A DNA stretch of 64,000 nt, taken from the NCBI RefSeq assembly GCF_001640805.2, contig NC_066838.1:22255928-22319927 (forward strand). The letters run 5' to 3'. Positions 48,801-61,400 of this stretch are shown here, piece by piece. Position 1 is the first letter of the stretch, and every line of letters starts with the position of its first letter. Origin of the DNA: Lates calcarifer. Lineage: Eukaryota; Chordata; Actinopteri; Centropomidae. The translations under genes were made by a program, and so were the position numbers. The notes below the pieces were generated by a model that did no database searches, was not told the origin of the DNA, and saw only the letters and a program-made list of their open reading frames with translations.

Positions 48801-51800
48801 AAGCACAGCTGAACCTAACTGCAGCCTCACAGAGCTGAAAATCTGGCTGTAAACTCTTAGTCTTGTCATTATGTTTTCATAACAGATTGCATACCCTTGA
48901 ATTTTCCTGCAGCTGCGACAGTCTTGAACTCAGTCCAGCCCCAGCTGCAGACAAATGCACAGACATTGTTCCAGCCTCAAGCAGCCTCCATGCAGCCAGT
49001 CCAGCAGGCTGCTGTGCAGCAGGTGATGTCTCAGCCAACACAAGTGACCACTGCCCAGGTTTCTGCTGCTCAGGTGGCAGCTGCCCAGGCGACCTCGGCC
49101 ACCACCACTGTTTCTCAGTCCAACATATCTGTGGCAGCGCTGCAGACCGCGGGACTCTCCATCAATCCTGCAATTGTAAGAATGCCACTGCAGTGATTTA
49201 CCTGTGTCTGTTAACATCCATCTTATGAGTCATGTTATTTTATTTTCCTGTGCTCTATCCACATTTTGTGATTTCCTGCCCAGATCAGTGCTGCTTCCTT
49301 GGGAGCACAACCCCAGTTCCTTAGTTCCCTTGCCTCTACTCCCATCATCACCAGCGCCATGTCCAACATGGCTGGCATCACCAGCCAGATCATCACAAAT
49401 GCCCAGGGACAGGTGGGTGCCTAAAAAAACTACTATTGTAACAGCTGCTCACTTTCTATTCTATTCTGTTTGTGAGTTTAGATTTGACTTCTCAATCTAA
49501 TGTGACTGCCTTTGCTCTGTATTTGGGGCTTCCAGCTAAAGGGTACATGCATTAAATATGAGGAACATCCTTGCCTTTGTAGAAGTGCATCATGAGCCAA
49601 AAAAAAACACTGCATGACTTGATTGACTAGAACACATAACAAAATGAGAAAGGTATAAGAAAAAGTATTTTACATAGTGGTATTTACACTTTTGCAAGCT
49701 TCATACTGTAGTGTTTTGATTGGTAATCACACCCTCTCATAGGACAATCAAAGTGTTTTCGTGTTATGGTTCTGTTTTTGGGAATAAAAGCTCCAGTTTC
49801 CAGTTAACATCAATCAGCAGTGCTATTTCAAGTCAGTGGAGCATAAGACAATTTCTGTTAAAACTGATTTGTCCTCTCCAACACTTCCATTACTCAATCT
49901 TTCCATTATTGCAGCTTGTTGCATTTAGAAGTGCAGTGTTTAATCTCTAAGTCCTGAAAGCAAAAGCTACCACGGAGGGTTACCTTAAGTTATTTGTATA
50001 TTTTTACAGGTTATAGGAACCCTCCCACTGTTGGTGAACCCAGCTTCTCTGGCTGGAGGGGCTGCGACTCCCACCCTCCCCCTCCAGGGACTCCAGGTCC
50101 AGACTGTCACCCCACAGCTGCTTCTCAACACCCAGGGTCAGATCATTGCCACTGTAGGGAATGGACCTGCCACAGTTGCCACTTCTGCTGCAGTTCTGCC
50201 CAAAGCCGCTGCTCCGCCAACACTCACCAAGCCTAACACACAGGTAGACAAACAGAAGTCTGGATTTTGTGTTGAGATCAGAAAGGACCACATCATTACT
50301 GTATTTACACTTGAAAGCTGAAACAGACCAAAACACGCTGCATGACCTTTGAATACGCTCGATTTGGCCCATTAACTTTTCCTGAAGGGTATTATATTTT
50401 GCCATTTGTGTTAATGCAGGCTACATCTAAGAATATCATTTATTTGTTCCCTCCCAGGCTTCGGTAACTAGTGTCACTCAGTCGCCAGTTGTCATCGCCC
50501 CGCAGCCGTCTGTACTGAAGACCACCACCACGCTCTCCTCCACGGCACCCATCACTTGTGGAGACATAGCAAAAGTGGGCCAGCTTGTCAGCAGTACGTA
50601 CACCTGCTTCTCCTATCCAAACATAGATCCGTTTTAAGTAGGTAGATATTTTTAACCAGACTCTTCACAACTGTAGAACCCCAGCAGGTAGTCAGCAGCG
50701 AGGAAGGCATTAATCTGGAGGAGATCCGAGAGTTTGCCAAGAATTTCAAGATCCGTCGGCTGTCCTTGGGGCTTACTCAGACACAAGTAGGACAGGCTCT
50801 GACTGCAACCGAAGGTCCAGCTTACAGCCAGTCTGCCATTTGCAGGTAAATTACTCCCCTGTTCATGTCTCCTTGTATATAAAAGTGTTCCTCATTATTG
50901 TGCTGTGAAAAGAAAATACTCATTCACTTCTCGTTAGAAAGCATCAGTGATTCATCAATAACAGGGTGTAGACAGTGCATTTGAGATGTATGAATGTTGT
51001 TAAGACATATGTGCAAGCATCTACTCATCTGCTTGTATTGTATTGTGTTAGTGATGTCATGTGTAACACAGTGACACACGTGTGATATTTGTAGAAGACC
51101 GTCATATTAAATCCTTACAGCATCAATGTAGATGTGATTATGTAATGTAACTGTAACATTTTTGCTGCTTAGGCTACAAAAGAAAAAAATGTTTGTGAGT
51201 ATGATTTTAAGAATTCTCCAAATAATCTTGATCATGATCTTAAAGTACCATTTTAATCAGAACAGGAATAGAGTCATTGTTATACGGAGGTCAGTAAGTA
51301 AAAAATAATGAGATATTTTTCAATAGGCTGGTTAAAGCTCGGACTAGTGCAAAATATCAAATTCACTCAGCTGCAAATTGGATCTATGTGTACTCATATA
51401 CATATGAATGTACACTGATCAGCCACTTCATTAAAACCACCTGCCTAATATTGTGTAGGTCCCACTCATGCTGTCAAAAGCAGCTCTGACCCACTGGAGC
51501 ATGGACACAAGTTCTCTGGGAGTGTCCTGTGGTGTCCAGCAACAGGACATTGGCAGTATATCCTGTGGATCTTGTGGTTGCTCCTTGTTCTGGCGCATCC
51601 CACAGATGTGCGATTGGATTGGGATCTGCAGAGTTAGGAGGCCAGGTCAATGCCTTGGGCTCTTTGTCATGTTTCTTGATCCATTTCTGAACAGTGTTTG
51701 CAGTGTGGTGGGCACATTGTCTTGCTGGGGGAGGACACTGCCAATGGGGAGTGATGCCATGGGTGGTGGGAGGTTGTGTGCTTTGTCTGCCGCAAGGTGG

Positions 51801-52328
51801 GTGGTGTGTGTCAAATAACTTCTAGATGAATGCCAGGACCCAAGGTTACCCAGCAGAACATTGGATTGTAATGAGATGATCAATGTTATTCACTTAACCT
51901 CTCAGTGGTTTTTATGTTGTGGCTGATCAATGTAGTGTGTACTCATGATATACCTCAGACTGACCTTTGTTTTGTACCGCAGGTTTGAAAAGCTGGATAT
52001 CACCCCCAAGAGCGCCCAAAAGCTAAAGCCGGTGTTGGAGAAGTGGCTGGCTGAGGCTGAGCACTGGAACCAGAAAGGCCAGCAGAATCTGATGGAGTTT
52101 GTCGGCGGAGAACCCTCCAAAAAACGCAAGCGGCGTACTAGTTTCACCCCACAGGCAATAGAAGTTCTTAACTCCTACTTTGAGAAGAACGCACTGCCGA
52201 CGGGTCAAGAGATTACTGAGATTGCAAGAGAGCTAAACTATGACCGAGAGGTTGTGCGAGTATGGTTCTGCAACCGGCGACAGACGCTGAAAAACACAAG
52301 CAAAATCAATGTCTTCCAGGTTCAGTAG
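45847..52328 (+). CDS. pou6f1: POU class 6 homeobox 1 transcription factor (Brn-5)
   Basis: Ten coding exons, 45847-45900, 46865-47057, 47193-47329, 47997-48222, 48913-49175, 49284-49412, 50010-50243, 50458-50593, 50677-50845 and 51983-52328, give 628 aa. LTVNEQVIVMSGHETIRVLE near the N-terminus matches the long human POU6F1 isoform. The middle (about 65-455) is rich in Gln, Ala, Thr and Pro and looks like an activation region. The POU-specific domain (about 466-545) begins EEGINLEEIREFAKNFKIRR. A linker carries the basic KKRKRR. The homeodomain is at about 562-621, with recognition helix VVRVWFCNRRQ. The end is INVFQVQ. The frame upstream of the chosen ATG stays open to the acceptor at 45807, so a start in an earlier exon is possible. 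The protein binds octamer-like sites in neurons and other tissues. Confidence 0.95.
48363..48505 (-). mobile_element. 5'-truncated LINE tail with (TTATC)n
   Basis: ATAAGATAAGATAAGATAGA followed by CTTTATTTATGCCACTTGTG is the reverse complement of a LINE 3' end with a TTATC tail. It matches the style of the LINE 3' end at 33136-33165. It lies in a pou6f1 intron. Confidence 0.6.
48510..48865. repeat. Interspersed repeat typical of perch-like fish
   Basis: ACTATTGGATGGATAACTAT, then GAGGATGAATGCTAATGACT, then GCATGCTAACACGCTAAACT and CATCAGCATGTTAGCATTTG. This order is that of a repeat I recall as very common in perciform genomes. It lies upstream of pou6f1 exon 5. Confidence 0.65.
51413..51932. 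mobile_element. Non-autonomous DNA transposon with TA target duplication
   Basis: The left end CACTGATCAGCCACTTCATT (then AAAACCAC) and the right end GTGGTTTTTATGTTGTGGCT (then GATCAATG) are inverted repeats of about 30 bp. TA flanks both sides (51411-51412 and 51933-51934), as for Tc1/mariner-type insertion. The interior has no intact transposase. The element ends 50 bp before the acceptor of the last pou6f1 exon. Confidence 0.7.
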
Positions 52329-54600
52329 CGACATTATTCTGGGAGAGTTCGCTGCTGATCTTTTATCCTTTAAGGAAGCTGAACATTTAATACAACAACA
52401 CAGATGTAGATAGTGTTGTAAATATGATTTAAACTCTGTTAAGGCTGAAAGAATATGAACTTTTTGAGAAAATGAAGGAAATACAGGATTGAAGTCGTAT
52501 GATAGAATACTTGCAATGAGTTATTAATTTTGTTTTAAGGCTGTATATGTGTTACTTCTTTGTGGTGGGTACTCAGTCAAACTGCATGGTCCGCTTATCA
52601 TATACAGCTATTATAACATGTCATATTTAAAAACATTTGATGAACTTTTATACAAGTGTTTTTCTAGGCTACCGTAACGGGCAAGCATTGGTTAACATTG
52701 AGTTTAATCACATTGAGGTCACTTTGGCACAATGACTGACATTATACTTGTGCCACAATGGAAGTTAAGCTCCTCATTTACTTTATATTCACGTAGTATT
52801 TGTACTGCATGAGCTGCTCTGCAAACATAAATACGATTCTGACAGACATAAGACTGTAGGCTATAAGCAGGCAATAACCTATAACCTTGTTTTCATCAGA
52901 ATTAGTTGTTAAGGAATGTCACTTTGCCCTCTATGGACTCCTGACTCTGCAACAAGTTTTTGGGACAATCATCATTTGATATTTGTTACTGATAATCACA
53001 TAGATGAAGAGTCATGTCCTCTTGTTTGGCTTTGATAGTTTTATTCAGCGGTATGAAATGTGTTGCACTGTTGGGTGTTCACAGAGAGGCTCATTTCTGA
53101 TGTTTCATTGACAACAACTTCTTGTCAAAATGAAGTAGCTCAGGCTATTGCCCATGATGCCAACCTATTTTAGTTTTTATTAACTGACAATTAGCTACTG
53201 ATCATGCAAATACACATACTTTATTTGTGGGTGATCCATGTGTGTAAATTCACCTCAGTCTGTCCACTTTTTACACTTTCTGTTCAGTGTGTTTATAATA
53301 CTCTGAGAGTATTTTGTGTTTACTCTGTTCACTGTTGTGATTATTCCCTTAATGGCTTGACAGTGCTGTTTCCTCTCAAGTTAGATACTGTAAAGTACAT
53401 TTGCTAAATGGCCTATAATGAACTTGAAATAGTCTCATGATGCCTGAAACATTAGTGCCAGATTTTTTTAGATACTCTTACTAAGCCTAATATCAATCAA
53501 ATTGATTAACTGAATTTCAAAGAATATGTTAATTGTTTAGCCAAGAAAGGAGGTTTTGTGGTTTAATGTGTTATGACTTTCAATCTGAATGAGTCAGAAG
53601 AGTTTTTGCATGTGCAGTATATTTAGGAACGATACTGTGGCAGTTTTCTTTATGTTTGCCAATTCTTCAAGAATTCTTTGCACTTTAGTGTCAGCTGGGA
53701 AAGTTAAAGGGTTACAAATGGTTTATGTACAGTGCAAAGTTCCAGTTACGTTTGTGAAAGAATTTCATTTCTGCGTTTTAAAGTTTTTGAACAGCAAGAA
53801 GCTTTGCTTTGCAAAAATGTAGCAGTACCGGCAAAATTGCAATCATCAACTTGACAAGCAACATCTATCATTAAGATTAATGTACTTTTTATGCAGATGA
53901 AATGTAAAATACTGCAGATTAAATATAAAAACTAATATGCATTAATCACAACTTTAAAAGATTTTGAGTTTGTGAATGATAAGTTGAATGGTACATTTTA
54001 TGTTCCACCTTAGATTTGCCTTTTGAATAACAGCAGGCTTACGTTGCAGTGGACATATAGTATGCCTAACCATGAAATAATTAATATTTAAAAAGATTTT
54101 GCTTTAACATGTATTTTACCTTCATGTTAAATATGGGAAGGCACTATATATAATATTGTTTATTATACTAAGATATCAACAGAGAAAAGGAGAGTTAGAA
54201 TGATAAGATATCAGCTATTAGTTTCTTGACTGCAAAGCACACAAAACATTCAGGTCTTAGTGAGACAAGGGAAAAACAAAAGTTGGATGCTTTTTGTTAT
54301 TTTCTGTCAGATAAATAAACCCTGTCTTTATTAATCACTCCTGATTGTTGTGTATTTATACATTTTCAGCAGTTTATATTAACTATTGACATGCACAAAA
54401 CATAGACTGAAAAATGTTTTTTCTTTTTAGAAATAAAATACCACTTCTGATCATGGCTGGATTAACCTGTTATTGTCTCCCCACTGTACATGACAGTTTC
54501 ATTATTTACATACACAGTATAAAATGTATGTATGTATTAACACATTGAAATTGCTTGTTTCAGAGTCGAAAATCCAAAATGTTGAGTTTATCATTATAGA
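52329..54600 (+). other. pou6f1: pou6f1 3' UTR and spacer
   Basis: AT-rich sequence without exon-like structure. AATAAA at 54314-54319 would give a 3' UTR of about 2 kb; another AATAAA lies near 54433. No repeat element is obvious. Confidence 0.5.
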
Positions 54601-55451
54601 TAACGGTGGCAACTCAACCACGTCTTATCGGCCATAAGAGGAGGGTGGCAGTAATGAGCCTTAAGGTTCGTGCTAGCAATGTAATTAAATACACGAAGAA
54701 GAGGACAAGCCGGAAATTACGGCTGCTCCTTTTCCTGACGGAGCTAGATAAACAAACAAAAGCAACGACATTATATTACATATATTTATAAACCTGAGAT
54801 AATTTTGATGCATATCTATTTAAAGATATGTCTACCAGGAATAATTTGTCCCCGTGAATCCCCAATAACGAAGCCGTAGAAAGGCTAGCACCCTACTGGC
54901 TAAGTTCGCTGGCAAGCTACGTCGCTAGCTAAGTGTTTAGCTCGACATGTTTATTTTAGTACTGGGGCGAAGGAGCGCGACATGACGGCACGAAACTGTC
55001 GCAGTGTTAGCAAGTAGCTACACTTTTTTATCACTTGAAGGTAAGGTTTGAATCTTTAATTTGATTACTCGGCTAAATTCAAAAAAATAGTTAAGTCTAA
55101 AAATATTGTTGCTCCCCACAAGTTCTTTGGATTTCACTGGTGCTGCAGTGCACTGTTGCGTAAATCGTGCGCGCAGACCACCTAACCGTTAACCTCAGAA
55201 GCTCTGTATTGCTCAGGATGATAACCTGTTATTGACAGTTGCACACGCCGTGTATGGGTATTTCCCTCGATTAAATGTTCAAATGTCGTCGTATTTTCAC
55301 GGGGGTTAGAGTTGGAGTAACACAGTTAACATTAAACTTCTTATTTCACTCTCCTCCAACAAAGATCGGAAGGTCGTGGGCCACAGGTGTAAAACTTGGC
55401 TGAAGTTTTTACCAGAACTGCACTCCGTAAGATCTCTTCACCGCCACAACC
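54601..55451 (+). promoter_or_regulatory. tfcp2: tfcp2 promoter and 5' UTR region
   Basis: CpG content rises from about 54850. TTGAAG|GTAAGG at 55040/55041 is a good donor for a noncoding first exon. The coding exon begins after an acceptor somewhere before 55452; CAACAAAG at about 55366 is one candidate. The transcription start is not fixed by the sequence. Confidence 0.45.
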
Positions 55452-58400
55452 ATGGCGTGGGCTCTTAAGTTGCCTCTCACGGATGAAGTGATCGAGTCCG
55501 GACTGGTCCAGGACTTTGATGCCAGTCTCTCGGGCATTGGCCAGGAGCTTGGTGCTGGGGCATACAGCATGAGGTAAAGTATGAGTTTTGCACGGGGTAA
55601 GCCTTCTGTTTTAAGTGTACTATTGTTGTTGCTAACTGAATATGTCATCGGATTTGTAATGTTGTATTATATGTATGCATTTGAATGTACCATATATACT
55701 GTACTTGGTTTATTTGGGGACTTAATTGTTGATATAAACAGTGACAGTGAAGGCACACTGGAAGGGATGCCTCCTTCAGCTGTCACTTTCTAAAGTTAGT
55801 GAAACTGTATCACTTGTTTAAGCTTAAATGTCAGCAGTGTGTGTTTTCACTTGTCCCAGAGCTTTTAACAGTGATTGTGTTAGAGTGGCATCAATAATCA
55901 AAATAATCAAGTAGTTGACTCAACAGAAAACAGATATGCAAATATTTTGGTAACCTTTTTGGTAACTCAGTTGATCAAATCTTAAAATTTGTTGCCTTTT
56001 GTGTCTTAATAATGTAGTAAACTAGATATCTTTGGTTTTGGACTGTTTGTCAGACAAAACAAAACATTTGGTGACATTACCGTGGTCCTCAGGAAACTGT
56101 TTTCTGTTGATTCATACACCTAGTAACTGATAAGTTGATGCAAGAAAACTAGTGGGAGATTAATCACAGCCCCAGATTTTATGACTGTTGAATGACTGTT
56201 TAAATTGAAAGACTTGTCTGTAGAAATCTGCTTTATCAATGTGCAGTGTTTCACATTATCTCTCATCAAGGCTTTGTGGCCACATCACTGTGCAGTCGGA
56301 GCAGAGAAATCTTCTCACACTTTGAATTTGTTCATGGATATGTGAAATCCTTTACTGAGAGTCAGCAGAAGAGCAAATTAATCACCACATGCAGATGAAG
56401 TATACCACTTGGTGAGAATTAGAAATAAAAAATACTCTTTGATGAAATCTGATTGGAGAGTTAGACTTTTTCTATCATGATGCAGCAAATCCTGAATCAC
56501 TGAGTATAAATATCTGCACACAGTTCTGTGGTGTATAGTTCTAAGGTCTTATTTAAGAGTTTAAAGTCCAGATAGATATTTATGATGTTTCTGCTCAGTT
56601 TTTCAGGATGGAAATGATGTGAAATCCATTTAGGTTTGGCTGACTCAAGCACTTTGCTCTGCTCGATAAAGATCACTCTCTTTTGTGTCCTCTTCTGGTT
56701 GGTTAAATGCTCTGTTATATGATACTGCATAAGCTGCAAAGTGCCTGCTTGTTCCCTGAAATTCTTTTGTTGAGGGAAGCGATGAGATACTGACTGGATA
56801 CCTTGGTATTTAGAGATGTTGTCCAAATTACCTCCATTATAATTAATGAACTGCAAAGCTGGTGAACACAATAACACACTGTTCAGCCTCAAGTGTTGTC
56901 TGGTGATAACAGGTAGTGTTAGACTCTCCATATAATTTATCATTGGGTTGAAAATAATCACTTCTAACAATTAACATTTTAACATTATTTTCTGTTGATT
57001 TGTTTTATGAAAAGGCAATAATGAATGTGTCTCACAGTGAGGTGATCAGGACTCGGCAGCCTACTGACAGCCTCATTCTTTTGTATCTGTTCTCCAGCGA
57101 TGTCCTTGCCCTCCCCATCTTCAAGCAGGAAGAGTCCAACCTACCCCCAGACACTGACAACAAGATCCTTCCCTTCCAGTATGTTCTGTGTGCAGCTACC
57201 TCGCCAGCCGTTAAACTGCATGATGAAACACTCACCTACCTCAACCAAGGTCAGCATCAGGATCCCGGCTGCAGTGTACTTTTCAGCTTTGTGAAAATTT
57301 ATTGAGGTCTAAGAACACTGAGTCAAAGGCCATGGAAAGCCAATTCAGTTCCCATATTTATTACCTGGATGACTGTAAATCTTCATAGAGAAATTTGATA
57401 GCAGCCATTAGTGGTAGAGAGAAACAATCAATGTGGAAATATATTGCCATATGGTGTGCGAGGGTATGCTTTTGATAAGCTAGCACCAGTATAAGGATAT
57501 ATTATTTTCTGACTGTGAAGTCTATTGTCAGTGTATATCTGTTTTACATTGAAAAGGATGAAAGAGTATGTTTTTCTCCTTTATCATGATTATCTGTCGG
57601 TGTGTGAGGTGCAATCAAAAAGTTCCAAGACTGCACCTATACCAAGCAAAAACCTTAAATTTTGCTGCTACCTCCTACAAAGTAGTCACCTGATGTTGAT
57701 CGTGCAACATAACATGGAATACTGACCCACAAAAGTTATTGTTTGCATCTGCTGCATGTGCAGTACCATGCAATGTTGTGTTCGTTCACTACAGGAACGG
57801 TCTCAGAACTTTTTGATCACACCTTCTGTTCAGATTTGGCTTTATAGTCATGCTGTCGGTACCATGGACTGTATCGTGATAGTATTGTAATGTGAGTTAT
57901 TCTGTAAATCCTGTTGTGGACATAAATGACCAAACTAGGATGTGTGGTGTCATGTGACAGCCTGGTAGGAACTGCAGCCAATTTATTCACTATGTAAATT
58001 CGTCATTACAGGGCAGTCCTATGAAATTAGAATGCTTGACAATCGGAAAATTGGGGAACTTCCAGAAATCACTGGCAAAATGGTGAAGGTAAGATTCAGT
58101 TCACACATACATTACAATATATTTGCACAGGTCAGTGTCTTCCAGGTAAAATCAGTATGAAAGTGTTTGAATAACATTTACATCTCCCTTAAATCCTTTG
58201 TAAAAATTTATTTTTCTGAATTTCAGAGCATTATACGTGTGGTGTTTCATGACCGACGACTTCAGTACACAGAGCACCAGCAGCTGGAAGGGTGGCGCTG
58301 GAACAGGCCTGGGGATCGCATCCTTGACCTGGGTGAGTACTGAAAGAAAAATTGCTTTTCTACTTAACGGTTCCAGACAGTTCTGATTCTTCTTTGTTAT

Positions 58401-61400
58401 ATTGGGTTTGTGTGTGTGGGGAAAAAACGTTGCTGTGCAGCCTTGTATGAATATTAACTGAGTGAGAATTTTCTAGATAAGATCAATTTGGGATTTTGAC
58501 TGTTAAACTGAACTTCAAGCACAAGATGACGGTGGTGGTTTTTTGGAGAGGATGGTGTGCATTAAGACCTCTTTTGATAACAGCCTGTTTTGCATTGATC
58601 CATTGCAGATATCCCCATGTCAGTCGGCATAATCGACCCCAGGGCTAACCCTACTCAGCTTAACACTGTGGAGTTCCTTTGGGACCCATCAAAAAGAACC
58701 TCAGTTTTTATCCAGGTAGCATGACGAACAACACTGTTGTTACCCTGAATTACTTTCATTCATGAAAAGCAATGGCAGTAATCTCAGGCAGTTTACAGCA
58801 CTTTTGCATTATAGCACTAAGCTTTTTAACATTTAGTATACTCATCTATTCTGTTTGGCAAAATGGCAAATAGACTAAATGTTATGCTGCAGGCAGTAAT
58901 TACTAATGCAATAATTTTGCAAAGATATGTTTATTTATTGATTCCACAGACCTATTTTTTTATTTTATGTCATTTCCATATTTATATTCCTTTCTTTTGT
59001 AGGTTCACTGCATCAGCACAGAATTCACCATGCGTAAGCACGGAGGAGAAAAGGGTGTGCCTTTCCGCATCCAGATCGACACGTTTAAGGAGAATGAGAG
59101 CGGAGAATACACAGAACACCTCCACTCTGCCTCCTGCCAGGTCAAAGTCTTCAAGGTGAGGGGGGGGTTGAACAAAAACAAAGGAAAAAAAAAACTTGAT
59201 GCACTGAAACACAAACATGCTGTTTTGGTCTCTGTTAGTGTTGTTCATGACCACCCACATGATCTGTTTCAGCCTAAAGGTGCAGACAGAAAGCAGAAGA
59301 CTGACAGGGAAAAGATGGAGAAGAGGGCGCCACAGGAAAAGGAAAAGTATCAGCCATCCTATGAAACCACAATCCTGACAGAGGTTAGCACATTACTGTA
59401 AGATCCAAGTAATCATATGATGAAGTGTTGTAAAATTGAAACATAACCATTTGACAAAAAATGAAAAACATTTTACAATGCTGACAGCCATTCCACCTAG
59501 AGCTTCAACTAATGATTATTTTCATCATGAATTAGTCATTGGTTTTTCTGTCTGAAAAAATGTTTACTTCACACTGATAGAATACAGAGAGAAGCAACAA
59601 ATCCTGACAAAGAAGAAGCTATAGAGGAGCTGTAACTAGAGAATGTTTGGCGTGTTTTCTCATAATTAGCCAGCTAATGTTCAGTCTGTTTCCTAATTGA
59701 TTAATCAGCTTAAATTCCAACAACTTATGTAAGACTAGAGAAAAGAATTGTGGATGACACACAAACGGACTAAAGCACAAACTGTGTAGATAAATTAAAT
59801 GTAAGGGCAAGCTGCAGCTTATAACTGCTCACATAATTTAGATGCCACAATAACAAAAGTGTTGGTCTTTTGCAGTGCTCTCCCTGGCCTGAGGTTACAT
59901 ACGTCAACAACTCACCATCTCCTGGTTTCAACAGCACACACAACAGCTTCCCAGTTGCAGAGGGGTATGAATGTTTAACAGTTTCTACCAGTGCTGTATG
60001 AGTAATGCTGCTTGCTGCTCAATTTTGATTTAACAAAAAAAGGAAAAAGAAAAAAAGTAGCTGTGTGTGGTTAGTGAGGAGCACACATGATGTTTATATT
60101 CTAACATAGTGTCATTTTAACTATTTTTAGAAATGGATCACCAAACCACCAGCCAGAGCCTGTCGTTCAGGTAGCAGATGTAAGTGCAACAGCATTTTCA
60201 CTTTCTGCATTTAAATTATTGCCCGACTGCCTTCTGCCTGTCTGAACCACCATGTATTAATATTCACAAATGCAAAGCTGACATCTGGACGATAAACTTC
60301 TGCCTCTCGGTAGATTCACTGATGCACTTTGAAAACATAAAATAAACAAAAGTCAGCCTAACCTGTGTCATGGTGTGAATGGAAAGCATTTGATAACGAT
60401 AAATCAATAATACAAAGTCAAGTCCTGGTGAAGGCATGACAGTGAAACCTTTCTGTGCATTACAGGATTCAATGCTTCTGTTATTTAACCCTAAAACATG
60501 ATGTCAGAATATTTAACTCTGTACATGCTGTATATTTAGGCAGCTGTCTACCTGATATGTTAAGCACATACAAATTTAATTGTTGCCTCATCACCCACTA
60601 ATACATGAACTCTCAGTTAAACAGGTTAAAAAGGTTAAATAGATAGATTGAGGCTAATTTATGTTGAGAGCAGAGTTACTGTGCTACCAAATTGATGCAG
60701 AATACCTTTGCAGTTTCTGTCTGTTTTTGTCTAATTGCAAAACAATTTTGTAAATTCCTACATTTTGAAGCAAATGAATGCAGCCTTGGTTGAATCTGAT
60801 ATCATATTTTTTCACATTTTTTGTGTGTTTATACTTTATTCTCACTTTTAATATGGTTTTTTTTTTAATATGTAAAGCCGTACACATGACCTATATGCAC
60901 TAACTCTTTGATAGTCTTTGAGGTTGTGTGTTTTGACCTGCCAGTCTTATTTTTTCCCCTGCTCAGAATTTGTTACCCACAGCAACACCACAGGATGCAC
61001 AACAGTGGCTTCACAGAAATCGCTTCTCACCCTTCTGTCGGCTCTTCACCAACTTCTCAGGTAAAATATAGAATTGATGCACATTTACAAATAAGACCAT
61101 TTTATTTCAGTGTGGTGTCATGTACAGCTGCTGGTGTCACTGATGCTAGAAAAGGGAGCAGAGACAGGGAAGGAATCTGGTTTGATTTAGTGGCTGCAGG
61201 ATGGTGTAGAGTGAAAAAAGACTCACCTCAACCCTGCATAACATAAGTGTCCGCTTTCCAGAGGTATCCTCTAAACAAGGCACAGAATCACTGCCAGCAC
61301 CTTGGACTGTGGTCTGTGGCTGGTGACCTACTTGAGGATAAGTCAAGTGAAAAGACTGTTCCTGGAAACCCCAAAACAAACTTGTTATTGTGTACTTTAG

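Noticed and set aside
51468..51818. 116-codon plus-strand frame in a pou6f1 intron.
   Set aside because: It lies wholly inside the TA-flanked repeat and has no transposase motifs.
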